A stretch of DNA of 47,367 nt from Spirochaetales bacterium (GTDB taxonomy: Bacteria; Spirochaetota; Spirochaetia; JABMQR01). The position numbers were made by a program, and so were the translations under genes. The notes beneath the pieces were generated by a model. It was given only the letters and a program-made list of their open reading frames with translations. It did no database searches and was not told where the DNA came from. The stretch lies in NCBI GenBank assembly GCA_018399255.1, contig JAGYPA010000027.1, positions 1-47,367 of the forward strand. Direction: 5' to 3'. Every line of letters starts with the position of its first letter. The first letter of the stretch is position 1. This document shows, one piece after another, positions 26,085 through 33,722 of the stretch.

Positions 26085-27352
26085 TATTTTCTCCCCTTCA
26101 GTACACGCTCTTCATAGCCGAAAATATCCTGCAGTATCTTGTCTTCCGGAAGAACCCCGCTGCGCAGACAGTGCATATCCCATACGGCACCGAAGGGCAT
26201 GGATTTCAGCTGCTCTGAAAGCCCCATTTTTCCGTAGAAATTTCCTGCTTCTTCGTAGGTTTCAAGCGTGTTTGCAGGCTGCAGCCAGGCAAGAAGCAGC
26301 CCTTTGAGCGTAGAACGGGCACCGGTTACCCAGGCTCCGATCCTGTTAAGGGTGCCGTCAAAGAAATCGAGTCCGATGTGGACCCGGTCAATGGCGCCGG
26401 ACCTGACCAGTTCTTCGGTCAGAAACCGGATGTCGTCATTGAGCACTACCACATGATCGCTGTCCCAGCGCATCGGCCTGCTTACATGCAGCAGAAGCTC
26501 TTCGGAGAAGAGCAGAACTGAAGAAATCTTGTCGGCAATCAGCTCGGTCGGGTGAAAATGGCCTAGATCAAGACAGACCATCAGGTTATTCAACGCTGCG
26601 TAGTACATGTAGAATTCGTGAGATCCCACCACAAACGCCTCGCTGCCGATGCCGAAAAGCTTGGTTTCAACGGCATCCCTCATAGCCGAGGAGGGATATT
26701 TCACAGAAAAAATATCATCGAGTGAATCTTTCAGAATTCTCCGGTACCCCATCCTATCTGCAGGATAGTCCTTATGCCCGTCAGGAATCCAGGTATTGTG
26801 GATGGACGGGGTTCCCAGCTCGCTCCCGAAAAATGCGGCAATCTCCCGGGAGCGCCGGGCATGCTCGATCCAGAATTCACGGATTCCCGCATCCTTGCTG
26901 GCCAGGGTAAAGCCGGCTTCCGCCTTGGGGTGTGAAAAAAAGGTGCCATTGAAGTCTACTCCCAGCTGCTGCTCCTTAGCCCACGCCGCCCAGCCGGTAA
27001 AATATTCCGGGGTAATCTCATCGCGGTCTACCTTCTTACCGCCGAATTCTCCATAGCTGGCATGAAGATTGAGACGATGCTTCCCGGGAACCAGGGAGTA
27101 GACTTTTTCCAGATCACGACGAAGTTCCTCGACGCTGCGGGCTTTTCCGGGATAATTACCGGTAACCTGGATACCGCCGCCTGAGAGGGCAGAGTCTGGA
27201 GCCTCGAAGCCGCCCACATCGTCACCCTGCCAGCAGTGGAGGGAGAGGGGAATCTTTGACAGCGCTGCCAGAGCCTGTTCGGTATCAACTCCGAGTTCCG
27301 CATAGGCCTCTTTGGCCAGTGTATATGCCTGTTCATAATACGAATCTTTCAT
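26084..27352 (-). CDS. rhaA: L-rhamnose isomerase
   Basis: RhaA converts L-rhamnose to L-rhamnulose using a divalent metal at a TIM-barrel active site. The 422-residue protein matches the family length (about 419). Clear blocks are PLSLHCWQGDDVGGFE near the N terminus, LNLHASYGE, TPSIHNTWIPDG, GSHEFYMYYAALNN, CLDLGHFHPTE (metal ligands Asp and His), WDSDHVV and HIGLDFFDGTLNRI. The ATG at 27352 has AAGGAG at 5-7 bases; upstream codons in the same frame do not resemble the family and run into the AraC gene promoter. First gene of a two-gene operon with the aldolase, divergent from the AraC regulator. Confidence 0.97.
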   Translation of the reverse strand: MKDSYYEQAYTLAKEAYAELGVDTEQALAALSKIPLSLHCWQGDDVGGFEAPDSALSGGGIQVTGNYPGKARSVEELRRDLEKVYSLVPGKHRLNLHASYGEFGGKKVDRDEITPEYFTGWAAWAKEQQLGVDFNGTFFSHPKAEAGFTLASKDAGIREFWIEHARRSREIAAFFGSELGTPSIHNTWIPDGHKDYPADRMGYRRILKDSLDDIFSVKYPSSAMRDAVETKLFGIGSEAFVVGSHEFYMYYAALNNLMVCLDLGHFHPTELIADKISSVLLFSEELLLHVSRPMRWDSDHVVVLNDDIRFLTEELVRSGAIDRVHIGLDFFDGTLNRIGAWVTGARSTLKGLLLAWLQPANTLETYEEAGNFYGKMGLSEQLKSMPFGAVWDMHCLRSGVLPEDKILQDIFGYEERVLKGRK

Positions 27353-27388
27353 AGACTGCTCCTTATGGTACTTATAGAATTTATCTAC

Positions 27389-27417
27389 AGTATACCTCGG
27401 TAACCGGAGGAGGTCCT
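27389..27417 (-). promoter_or_regulatory. probable activator-dependent promoter of rhaA
   Basis: TATACT (minus strand, 27389-27394) is a good -10 box 37 bases before the rhaA ATG, but the -35 position (27412-27417, AGGACC) does not match consensus. The spacer contains the short palindrome CGGTAACCG (27398-27406). A weak -35 fits activation by the divergently encoded AraC protein. Confidence 0.35.
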
Positions 27418-27445
27418 TGATTATTGTCCCTTTTTTTAGCATTAT
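27417..27445 (+). promoter_or_regulatory. promoter of the AraC regulator gene, predicting a leaderless mRNA
   Basis: TTGATT (27417-27422), 17-base spacer, CATTAT (27440-27445). The ATG begins at 27452, at the expected transcription start, with no ribosome binding site before it. Confidence 0.45.
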
Positions 27446-27451
27446 TCTGTC

Positions 27452-28423
27452 ATGAAAACACCTGTCAGACCGGTAAGCAGCCTGCGGGCCCGGGATTTTT
27501 TTGACGATGCCCTGCTCAAGCTGAATATACTTGAACGGAATCCTCAGGTCCCCTTCCCTCTCCACTCGCACGATTTTGCCGAGCTGGTGATTGTGCTGTC
27601 GGGGTCAGGTGTGCATTTTACCGAAGGAGCCGATTACCGGGTCCAGACCGGTGACGTTTTCGTAATAGAAAGCGGTTACAGCCACGGCTATCGTGATATA
27701 TCAGACTTACGACTCTATAATGTTATATTTGACCCAGCAATTCTCAACTCCCTGTTTGTGGATATTAATACGATGCCCGGATATCATGCAGTGTTCAAGC
27801 TGGAACCGCGCCTTCGGGCAGAACACGCGTTTGCCAGCCGGCTTCGCCTGAACCAGGAACAGCTGCGGCATGCCAGAAACCTGATTGTACGGATGAGAAC
27901 GGAACTGTCGCATATTACCGAAGGTAACGGGGGAAGGGCACTGGCCGTGGCAGGTCTGATAGAACTGGTGGTGTTTCTTTCACGGCTCTATGCCCAATCC
28001 CCAGATGCACAGTCACCAGATGCACAGTCACCAGATGCTCAGTCTCCAGATGCACAGTCCCCAGATGCACAGTCCCAAGCAGCGGGAATGGGGGAAATCA
28101 TGCAGATGGCCGATGCTCTGGCATTTCTGGAAAGTCGGCTCGACCGCCCGGTTGCCATCGACGATCTGGCTGCTGTGGCCAATATGTCTCCGAGCACCCT
28201 GAATCGATCTTTTCATCGAACTGTCGGCTGCTCGCCGGTTGACTACCATCTTAAACTGCGTATCGACCGGGCTGCCGACCTGCTCGCCGGATCCCGCCTG
28301 TCAATTACCGGAATTGCCGAGATGACCGGATTTTTCGACAGCAATTACTTTTCACGCCAGTTTCGCCGCCGCAGGGGCATCAGCCCCCGGGATTACAGAA
28401 AACAGCACCGCCTGCAGCCTTGA
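27452..28423 (+). CDS. AraC-family regulator of the rhamnose genes
   Basis: A 323-residue regulator. The N-terminal cupin-like sensor domain has FPLHSHDFAELVIVLSG and VFVIESGYSHGYRD, the same layout as RhaS/RhaR. The C-terminal AraC domain has two helix-turn-helix units: PVAIDDLAAVANMSPSTLNR and LSITGIAEMTGFFDSNYFSR, followed by RRRRGISPRDYR. The two domains are joined by a linker at about residues 183-210 made of five SPDAQ repeats. Divergent from rhaA, 99 bases apart, so it is likely the direct activator of rhaA and the aldolase gene. I do not use rhaR or rhaS as a symbol because a single regulator is present and rhaS is used for the binding protein. Confidence 0.9.
   Translation: MKTPVRPVSSLRARDFFDDALLKLNILERNPQVPFPLHSHDFAELVIVLSGSGVHFTEGADYRVQTGDVFVIESGYSHGYRDISDLRLYNVIFDPAILNSLFVDINTMPGYHAVFKLEPRLRAEHAFASRLRLNQEQLRHARNLIVRMRTELSHITEGNGGRALAVAGLIELVVFLSRLYAQSPDAQSPDAQSPDAQSPDAQSPDAQSQAAGMGEIMQMADALAFLESRLDRPVAIDDLAAVANMSPSTLNRSFHRTVGCSPVDYHLKLRIDRAADLLAGSRLSITGIAEMTGFFDSNYFSRQFRRRRGISPRDYRKQHRLQP
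28001..28075. repeat. 15-bp tandem repeat, five units, in the AraC regulator linker
   Basis: Five units of ccagatgcacagtca type (two exact neighbours at 28001-28030) encode (SPDAQ)5 exactly between sensor and DNA-binding domains. Confidence 0.95.
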
Positions 28424-28463
28424 ACAGACGGTGCTGAAAAGGAAGGAACCACAAATATGTGGA

Positions 28464-28778
28464 CTAAAGCATGTAGGAAACCGAAATCTTGGGAATAGGG
28501 ATCAGGAAATCCAGGTCCTCAAGATTCAGGTCCCCGATATTCAAAGTCGGGTTAATCAGATAGGCACCCGCCTCAACTGACAAGCCGCCGCCCCAATCGT
28601 ACCCTAATGACACCCCGAGAGCCGAGCCTGCTGTCTCAAACATGAACGAATCATTATAATAACTCATTGAAATACTGAACAATACAGGGGGGCTGAATGT
28701 TACATCTGGCTGCATAAAACATGAAAAGGCGCAGCCTTCCTGATACCGGTACCGGATACCGGGGACGAGGAACTTGCT
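28464..28778 (-). pseudogene. C-terminal remnant of an outer-membrane beta-barrel protein
   Basis: The minus-strand frame from a stop at 28779-28781 down to 28464 reads as amphipathic beta strands with alternating hydrophobic and polar residues: FLVPGIRYRYQ, PPVLFSISMSYYND, SALGVSLGYDWGGGLSVEAG and IPIPKISVSYML at the end. This pattern and the terminal aromatic/leucine strand fit the end of an outer-membrane barrel. There is no start codon with a ribosome binding site and no signal peptide, and the coding pattern ends before the next gene, so it looks like a 3' fragment left by a deletion. A short internal ATG frame (from 28715) would make an 83-residue piece but lacks any export signal. The family is not identifiable. 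Confidence 0.5.
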
Positions 28779-28867
28779 TTATGGATGGAGTTACTGGTAT
28801 ATTTAAGTCAGAGAAGAGAGCCGGCACATCTTAAATATGGATGGGTAACGGCTGGGGGATTTGTTGT

Positions 28868-29536
28868 ATGAAATTTGATCAGTACAGACAGTCCGGTTCT
28901 CAATTTGTATCCCATACCACTAACCTGATGATTGGCGGTATCCTTGCCTTCTGGTTTCTCGCCATTATCAACTATGGGGAACCGTTTCGTTTTTTTTCCC
29001 ATGCCTTCAGCTCTCTCGGATCACTCGAGACCCCCGGGGGCTTTCCTAACCATCGATCGGTAATCTATTTTGTCATTTCCATGATTCTCGTCAGTAATCT
29101 TATGTGGTCGCTGGCCAGGTTTTATCGTCAGAATAAACCCGTCAACGGGAATTACTACGCATTTCTCTACTATCTGGGAGCTGTCGGGGCAACTATCACC
29201 TGTATGCCGGTCAGCATCTCCAAACCCATACATTCGGTCGGCAGCGGCCTGCTGGTCTTCAGCCATGTATTCATCACCCTGATCCGTATCCTGTCCCAGA
29301 AAGGACGCGCGTCAACTTTCCGCCGGATCCTGAGAATCTTCCTGCTGTTCATACCCATTCTTGCCTATGCCTATACCTGGGCAGCATGGAAAGAGGATGT
29401 TGTGCAGTTCTACCAGAAAATTGCGTTTACCTTCCTCTTCATGCTCGAACAGAAGTGTTCTCAGGAGCACCTCATCAGCTTTGAGCAGCCCCTGTTCCCA
29501 TCTGAAGAGGGACAGAAGGTGTCTGACACCGGATAG
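28868..29536 (+). CDS. integral membrane protein, unknown function
   Basis: A 222-residue protein with about six membrane segments: residues about 16-35 (LMIGGILAFWFLAIINY), 63-85, 101-120 (with TCMPVS), 127-150 and 167-185. The loop HAFSSLGSLETPGG after the first segment and the SVGSGLLVFSHVFITLIR segment recall DUF998/Frag1-like membrane proteins, but I cannot make a firm assignment. The ATG at 28868 is chosen because GGGGGA lies 9 bases upstream. Its last codons (KVSDTG) come from a GGTGTCTGACACC palindrome also found at the 3' end of the convergent rhamnulokinase gene, so its extreme C terminus was probably set by that element. Confidence 0.6.
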   Translation: MKFDQYRQSGSQFVSHTTNLMIGGILAFWFLAIINYGEPFRFFSHAFSSLGSLETPGGFPNHRSVIYFVISMILVSNLMWSLARFYRQNKPVNGNYYAFLYYLGAVGATITCMPVSISKPIHSVGSGLLVFSHVFITLIRILSQKGRASTFRRILRIFLLFIPILAYAYTWAAWKEDVVQFYQKIAFTFLFMLEQKCSQEHLISFEQPLFPSEEGQKVSDTG

Positions 29537-29611
29537 TGAAATTCATATACAAGAATTTGATCTTTTCCTCAAATGAACACGGTTTTTTTCAGGAATCCGG
29601 TGTCAGACACC
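29518..29611. repeat. pair of inverted 16-bp palindromic elements at two convergent gene ends
   Basis: GGTGTCTGACACCGGA (29518-29533) and its exact reverse complement (29596-29611) flank 62 bases. Each copy contains the 13-base palindrome GGTGTC-n-GACACC and overlaps the stop region of the gene it belongs to: the membrane protein on the plus strand and rhamnulokinase on the minus strand. Together they can form one large hairpin or two small ones, and may end transcription from both sides. The short symmetric form resembles REP-type elements. Confidence 0.75.
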
Positions 29612-31042
29612 TGCTGCGACACCTGCTGCGCCATCTGCGAGACACCATTTCCGGATCAGGGCCCGCCCGGTCTGACGGTCAGGAATATCGCCGAGGGCAA
29701 GGGCCTGAATGAGCATATTTCCCAACGCTGTAGCCTCTACCGGCCCGGCGCTGACCGGTATCCCGGAAGCGTCGGCTGTCCACTGGTTGAGAATGGTATT
29801 TTTGCAGCCCCCCCCGATTATGTAGATCTGCTTGTACGTTGTTCCGGTCATTTCTGAGATCTGGGCCGCATACCGTGCGTAGGCCTGAGCCAGGCCGCGA
29901 TACACTACTGCCATGTATTCTCCCTTCTTTTCCGGTTCAGGCATGCCCTGTTCCCGGCAGTACTCACGAATACGCTGGGGCATCGGCATGCCGGCAGAGT
30001 TGGGTCTGAGAAACCGGTCATCGTTGGGATCTATTGAGGCTGGAAAATCGGCACATTCCAGGGTTTCGGCATCCAGTTCCTTAAAGGAGATTTTCTCCCC
30101 CTGCGATTCCCACCAGCGGATGGCCTCCTGCTGAATCCACATGCCCATGATATTTTTCAGGAAACGGATTTTTCCCGATGCTGCTCCCTCGTTAGTAAAG
30201 TTATACTCCAGCGACTTGTCGGAAATAATCGGCTCATCGGCCTCAATTCCCAACAGGGACCAGGTGCCGCTGCTCAGATAGAGATAGGGATTGTCATCGA
30301 CTACCGGAACGGCTGCAACGCCGGATGCTGTATCGTGGCTTCCTCCGGCTATAACGACCGTGGTCTCCGGGGCGCCGACTTCAGCGGCCACATCGGGCCG
30401 CAGGGGACCGAGAACTGTTCCGCTGGGCACCACCTCCCCGAAGAGGGAGCGCTTCAATCCGAGGGCGTCGATAAGCTTCCAGGACCAGGTTCTTGTCGTT
30501 GGATTATAGAGCTGAGTGGTTGTGGCATGGGAAAACTCGTTCTTCTTTACTCCGCAAAGCCAGAAGCTGAGGAGGTCGGGAATCGAGAGGTAGTGTTCGG
30601 CCGCCGCCATCATCTCAGGATGATTCTTTTTTGTCTCGAAGAGCTGATAGATGGTATTGATCTGCATGAACTGGATTCCGGTTTCCTGGTAGACGGTCTC
30701 CTTCGGGATGATTGAGAAGACCTCCTCCATCATGCCGTCGTTCCGGGAATCTCGATAGTGGTAGGGCATTCCGATCAGTTCCCCCTTCCTGTCAAGCAGT
30801 CCGTAGTCTACTCCCCAGGTATCAATGCTTATGCCCGCTATATCATCATCCGGGAATCGGGAAAAGGCTTCCTTAAGCCCTTTCTTGATTTCAGAAAAAA
30901 TATAGAGGATGTCCCAGTGAACACCTCCGTTGACCACCTCGTTGCGTGTTACAAAACGGTTGGTTTCGGTAAATCCTTCCAGGTTTCCCACAACGACCCT
31001 GCCGTTAGAAGCTCCCAGATCAACTGCAATATATTTTTTCAT
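29603..31042 (-). CDS. rhaB: rhamnulokinase (FGGY family)
   Basis: RhaB phosphorylates L-rhamnulose at O1 with ATP. The 479-residue protein shows the FGGY kinase layout: AVDLGASNGRVVVG at the N terminus (phosphate 1 loop), ISIDTWGVDYGLLD with the catalytic Asp at about residue 72, YRDSRNDG, AGGSHDTASGVAAVP at about residue 240, and YIIGGGCKNTILNQWTADA near the C terminus. RhaB of E. coli has 489 residues, the same size. The tail GAAGVAAGV arises from a 12-base repeat. It is the last gene of the operon starting with the DeoR regulator, placed 88 bases after the SorE-like gene rather than with rhaA. A related ketose (fuculose) is a possible second substrate. Confidence 0.92.
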   Translation of the reverse strand: MKKYIAVDLGASNGRVVVGNLEGFTETNRFVTRNEVVNGGVHWDILYIFSEIKKGLKEAFSRFPDDDIAGISIDTWGVDYGLLDRKGELIGMPYHYRDSRNDGMMEEVFSIIPKETVYQETGIQFMQINTIYQLFETKKNHPEMMAAAEHYLSIPDLLSFWLCGVKKNEFSHATTTQLYNPTTRTWSWKLIDALGLKRSLFGEVVPSGTVLGPLRPDVAAEVGAPETTVVIAGGSHDTASGVAAVPVVDDNPYLYLSSGTWSLLGIEADEPIISDKSLEYNFTNEGAASGKIRFLKNIMGMWIQQEAIRWWESQGEKISFKELDAETLECADFPASIDPNDDRFLRPNSAGMPMPQRIREYCREQGMPEPEKKGEYMAVVYRGLAQAYARYAAQISEMTGTTYKQIYIIGGGCKNTILNQWTADASGIPVSAGPVEATALGNMLIQALALGDIPDRQTGRALIRKWCLADGAAGVAAGV

Positions 31043-31081
31043 GCCTGCCCCCTGCCTTTTGTCACTGGTATTTTTTCTCTC

Positions 31082-31117
31082 TCAATTCCGGACTCAATTC
31101 AAGAATCAATTCCGGAT
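31082..31117. repeat. 12-bp tandem repeat, three units, in the sorE-like/rhaB gap
   Basis: tcaattccggac, tcaattcaagaa and tcaattccggat follow each other without gap, upstream of the rhaB start. Confidence 0.8.
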
Positions 31118-31130
31118 ATTTTTAGTCCTG

Positions 31131-32384
31131 TCAGATATTGGCCAGCAGATACTGCTCCGCATCCAGGCACCAGAGTCCGTTGTTCCGCTTAACAATAGCA
31201 TCGAGTTCGGTAAAGACCGGATTCTCCTTGCCGGCTTCGGCAAAATCGGCTATCGCGGTAAGCGGAAATTCCTTGTGGGTATACATAAGTTTCTTGCCCC
31301 CGGGAATGTTCGGTAAATTGAGGATAGTATCAATGACGGCATTCATTCCCCCGATATGGGTAATCATGGCCGCGGGATTCAGCGCTCCCCTTTCCATCAT
31401 TTCCAGTGATTCCCGCATGTCGGAGGTATTGCCGCCGCTGGTTCCTACCAGGTGATGGGCTGCATAGTGAACATCGTAGAAGTTGAGCATGGCGGAGAAG
31501 TCGGTATTGCTCGGGCCGGCAAAAAAATTGAGGCAGCCGTCTTTTCCGAGGATTTTATCACCCTGCTCGACGACCGGGCGAACGGGAGCCATTACCAGGA
31601 CATCATCGTAGCCTTTGTCATCGGTATATGCCATAAGGGCAGCAACCGGATCCGACGCTGTGCCGGTATTCAGGTAGACAAGCTTGACTCCCTGTTCTGC
31701 AGCATGTTCCACGGTATAGAGTTCCGCTGCACGTGCAAGCCTGGCATTGTCTATATCGGTAACAACCAGCAGCCCCGGTCGGCGGTCATTGTGAAGGGCA
31801 TAATCGATCGCCCCGAGTCCCATCGGGCCGACGCCGGCAAGAATTGCCATGTTTCCGCCCTCAACTATACCCATATTATGCTGATAGGTCCCTTGCGGGA
31901 TGTGATACATCGCATGATAGGTGCCTACGATGCAGGAGACGGGTTCCGAAAGGGATCCCATAAAAAATGCTTCGCCTTCATACGGCAGGAGGCAGTCCAT
32001 TTCCATCACCTCATTCGGGATCAGTACATGGGTTGCATTGCCGCCTATCCAGCGATATGAGTATCCGGGAGCATCGAGGCTTCCTTTATAATTGAGAGCC
32101 GGCTGAATAGAAAATTTATCGCCTTTCTTGAATTTGTCCGCCCACTTTTTTCCGACATCAAGAATGATGCCGCAGAATTCGTGCCCGACCATGGTGGGGT
32201 TTACGGCTATGTCATCGGGTACGCGTTTATGCTCAGCCCCCTGGTTGGCAGCCTTGTGGGTTGACATGCAGATGCTGTTGGTTATGATCTCGGCTAATAT
32301 TTCATCATCCTTCATCTCGGGCAGTTCAAATTCCTCGAGGCGAAGATCTTTTTTTCCATAAATTCTGACGGCTTTTGTTTTCAT
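31131..32384 (-). CDS. SorE-like (L-sorbose 1-phosphate reductase-type) zinc dehydrogenase
   Basis: Medium-chain zinc-type dehydrogenase of 417 residues. The N-terminal stretch MKTKAVRIYGKKDLRLEEFE, the metal-site region MVGHEFCGII and the long family-specific blocks (YKGSLDAPGYSYRWIGG, MEMDCLLPYEG, NMGIVEGGNMAILAGVGPMG, LGKDGCLNFFAGPSNTDFSA, LNLPNIPGGKKL) are those of SorE, which interconverts L-sorbose 1-phosphate and D-glucitol 6-phosphate. In known sor operons SorE works with the SrlD-type enzyme SorD; here an SrlD-like gene lies directly upstream. The pair therefore suggests reduction of a ketose 1-phosphate followed by oxidation at the far end. The true substrate is not known. AGGAGA precedes the ATG. 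Confidence 0.85.
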   Translation of the reverse strand: MKTKAVRIYGKKDLRLEEFELPEMKDDEILAEIITNSICMSTHKAANQGAEHKRVPDDIAVNPTMVGHEFCGIILDVGKKWADKFKKGDKFSIQPALNYKGSLDAPGYSYRWIGGNATHVLIPNEVMEMDCLLPYEGEAFFMGSLSEPVSCIVGTYHAMYHIPQGTYQHNMGIVEGGNMAILAGVGPMGLGAIDYALHNDRRPGLLVVTDIDNARLARAAELYTVEHAAEQGVKLVYLNTGTASDPVAALMAYTDDKGYDDVLVMAPVRPVVEQGDKILGKDGCLNFFAGPSNTDFSAMLNFYDVHYAAHHLVGTSGGNTSDMRESLEMMERGALNPAAMITHIGGMNAVIDTILNLPNIPGGKKLMYTHKEFPLTAIADFAEAGKENPVFTELDAIVKRNNGLWCLDAEQYLLANI

Positions 32385-32421
32385 CGTATTCTCCTGTACT
32401 TCTCTTCTTCTCGTCTCTTCT

Positions 32422-32458
32422 CTTCTTCTTCTCTTCTTCTTCTCTTCTTCTTCTCTTC
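32422..32458. repeat. 11-bp polypyrimidine tandem repeat between the two dehydrogenase genes
   Basis: Three exact units of cttcttcttct plus a partial fourth (purine-rich on the mRNA strand), ending in the stop codon region of the SrlD-like gene. Related CTT/CTC-rich sequence extends left to about 32400. Confidence 0.9.
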
Positions 32459-33722
32459 AGTTCAGCATTACCTGGCCGCCGGTAACCGGTACGGCCTGGC
32501 CGGTTTCATACTGCTGATCCACTATGTAGAACAGTGCTTTCATGACATCGCTGGTTGTGCATCCGCGATTAAGCGGTACTTTGCTCTCATAAAATCTTCT
32601 TACGTCCTGCAGGGTCTTTGCTCCCGGAACTTTCCCGGTCTTCAGGTACTGCACAAACAGTCCCTTTTCCGGGTCTGACCAGAGCGGTCCATCGAGAAAA
32701 TTCCCGGGACAGATGGCGTTCACTTTTATATTGTCAGCTACCAGCTCGAGGGCAAAACTCTGGGTAAGTCCTATGGTGCCGAACTTTGCTCCGGCATAGG
32801 CTCCGTTCTTGTTGGATCCTTCCAATCCGGATTTCGAGCTGATGGCAATGATATCGGTCATGTATCCTTCGGCAGCGGCATTCTGCAGGGCCATGAGCTG
32901 TGCGGTAAATTTTGTGCAGATGAAAAATCCGGTATAGTCAACAGCCGTTACAAAGCTGAAATCCTTGAGGGTCATCTCCTTGACGCTGCCGGCTTTAAGA
33001 ACTCCGGCGTTGCTTACCAGGATATCGAGTCCGCCGGTCTCTTCGATTACCGCCTTCATCATGGCTGCTGTTGAATCCTCATCAGTTACATTTACGCTCA
33101 GCGGCAGGGCGATAGTGGTTCCGGCTGAGCCGTTGAGCTCATCGGCCAGGGACCGAGCTCCGGCTGCATTGAGGTCGGCGATGTAGACAAAGGCTCCGGC
33201 TGACGCCAGTTCCCGCACCATGCCTTCCCCGAATCCCTGAGCCCCGCCGGTTACCAGAGCAATCTTGCCGCGGACAACGTCGTCTCGTGATTGAATTGCC
33301 CGGTTTGCCGGCGGGACGCTGCCCGGCAGTACGCTGCCCGGCAGTACGCTGCCCCTTATCCCGGCAGCAGCCTCGTCATAGGCTGCTCCAAGTCCGTAGC
33401 GACTGGTGATGCCCGCTGGAGAGACAAGGGCGACGGATGCCGGATAGCGCTGTTCCCGCGTGGTGAAATCTGACAGGGCAGCCCTCAGCCTTTGCAGGAA
33501 CTGCTCTGACTCTTCCTGTGATCCGGGACCCTTCCCGTCTGCGAAAATCGAGAGCTCCGGTTCAATACCCGCTCCAGGCGCTTCTGAATAAGCTTCTGAA
33601 TAGGTTTCTGCATTCGTTTCCCCGTTGAATGCATGGACAATCAATCCCTTGCTCCCGTCAAATGTCAGTCCCCGCAGGTACAGCGGCAAAAGCATCTCCC
33701 AGGTACTGCCTATATAATTCAT
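32457..33722 (-). CDS. SrlD-like sugar/polyol-phosphate dehydrogenase with N-terminal extension
   Basis: Short-chain dehydrogenase domain at about residues 145-421: VTGGAQGFGEGMV (cofactor loop), NAG in LVSNAGVL, catalytic Ser in AISSKSG and YAGAK (Tyr-x3-Lys). The C-terminal part, with ESKVPLNRGCTTSDVMKAL and TGQAVPVTGGQVML, is very like sorbitol-6-phosphate 2-dehydrogenase (SrlD/SorD). The first 140 residues are an extension not present in SrlD (about 260 residues), with two small repeats (AYSE at residues 36-47, SVLPG at residues 120-135) and no recognised domain. The start overlaps the PHP gene stop as ATGA. Together with the SorE-like product it could move a carbonyl from one end of a sugar phosphate to the other. 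Confidence 0.82.
   Translation of the reverse strand: MNYIGSTWEMLLPLYLRGLTFDGSKGLIVHAFNGETNAETYSEAYSEAPGAGIEPELSIFADGKGPGSQEESEQFLQRLRAALSDFTTREQRYPASVALVSPAGITSRYGLGAAYDEAAAGIRGSVLPGSVLPGSVPPANRAIQSRDDVVRGKIALVTGGAQGFGEGMVRELASAGAFVYIADLNAAGARSLADELNGSAGTTIALPLSVNVTDEDSTAAMMKAVIEETGGLDILVSNAGVLKAGSVKEMTLKDFSFVTAVDYTGFFICTKFTAQLMALQNAAAEGYMTDIIAISSKSGLEGSNKNGAYAGAKFGTIGLTQSFALELVADNIKVNAICPGNFLDGPLWSDPEKGLFVQYLKTGKVPGAKTLQDVRRFYESKVPLNRGCTTSDVMKALFYIVDQQYETGQAVPVTGGQVMLN
33316..33360. repeat. 15-bp tandem repeat in the SrlD-like gene
   Basis: Two exact units acgctgcccggcagt (33316-33345) and a diverged third, encoding SVLPG units just before the dehydrogenase domain. Confidence 0.9.
33580..33615. 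repeat. 12-bp tandem repeat in the SrlD-like gene
   Basis: gcttctgaataa, gcttctgaatag and gtttctgcattc encode AYSE-type units in the N-terminal extension. Confidence 0.8.

Noticed and set aside
28001..28075. Possible CRISPR array in the AraC gene and other repeat tracts
   Set aside because: Repeats are 9-21 bases with no spacers, and lie in frame inside genes or as direct tandem copies. No cas genes are present.
32457..33722. The short-chain dehydrogenase as the missing lactaldehyde-dehydrogenase half of RhaE
   Set aside because: Its C-terminal part (KVPLNRGC... TGGQVML) fits SrlD/SorD-type sugar-phosphate dehydrogenases and it sits beside a SorE-like gene, so the polyol-phosphate role is preferred, though not proven.
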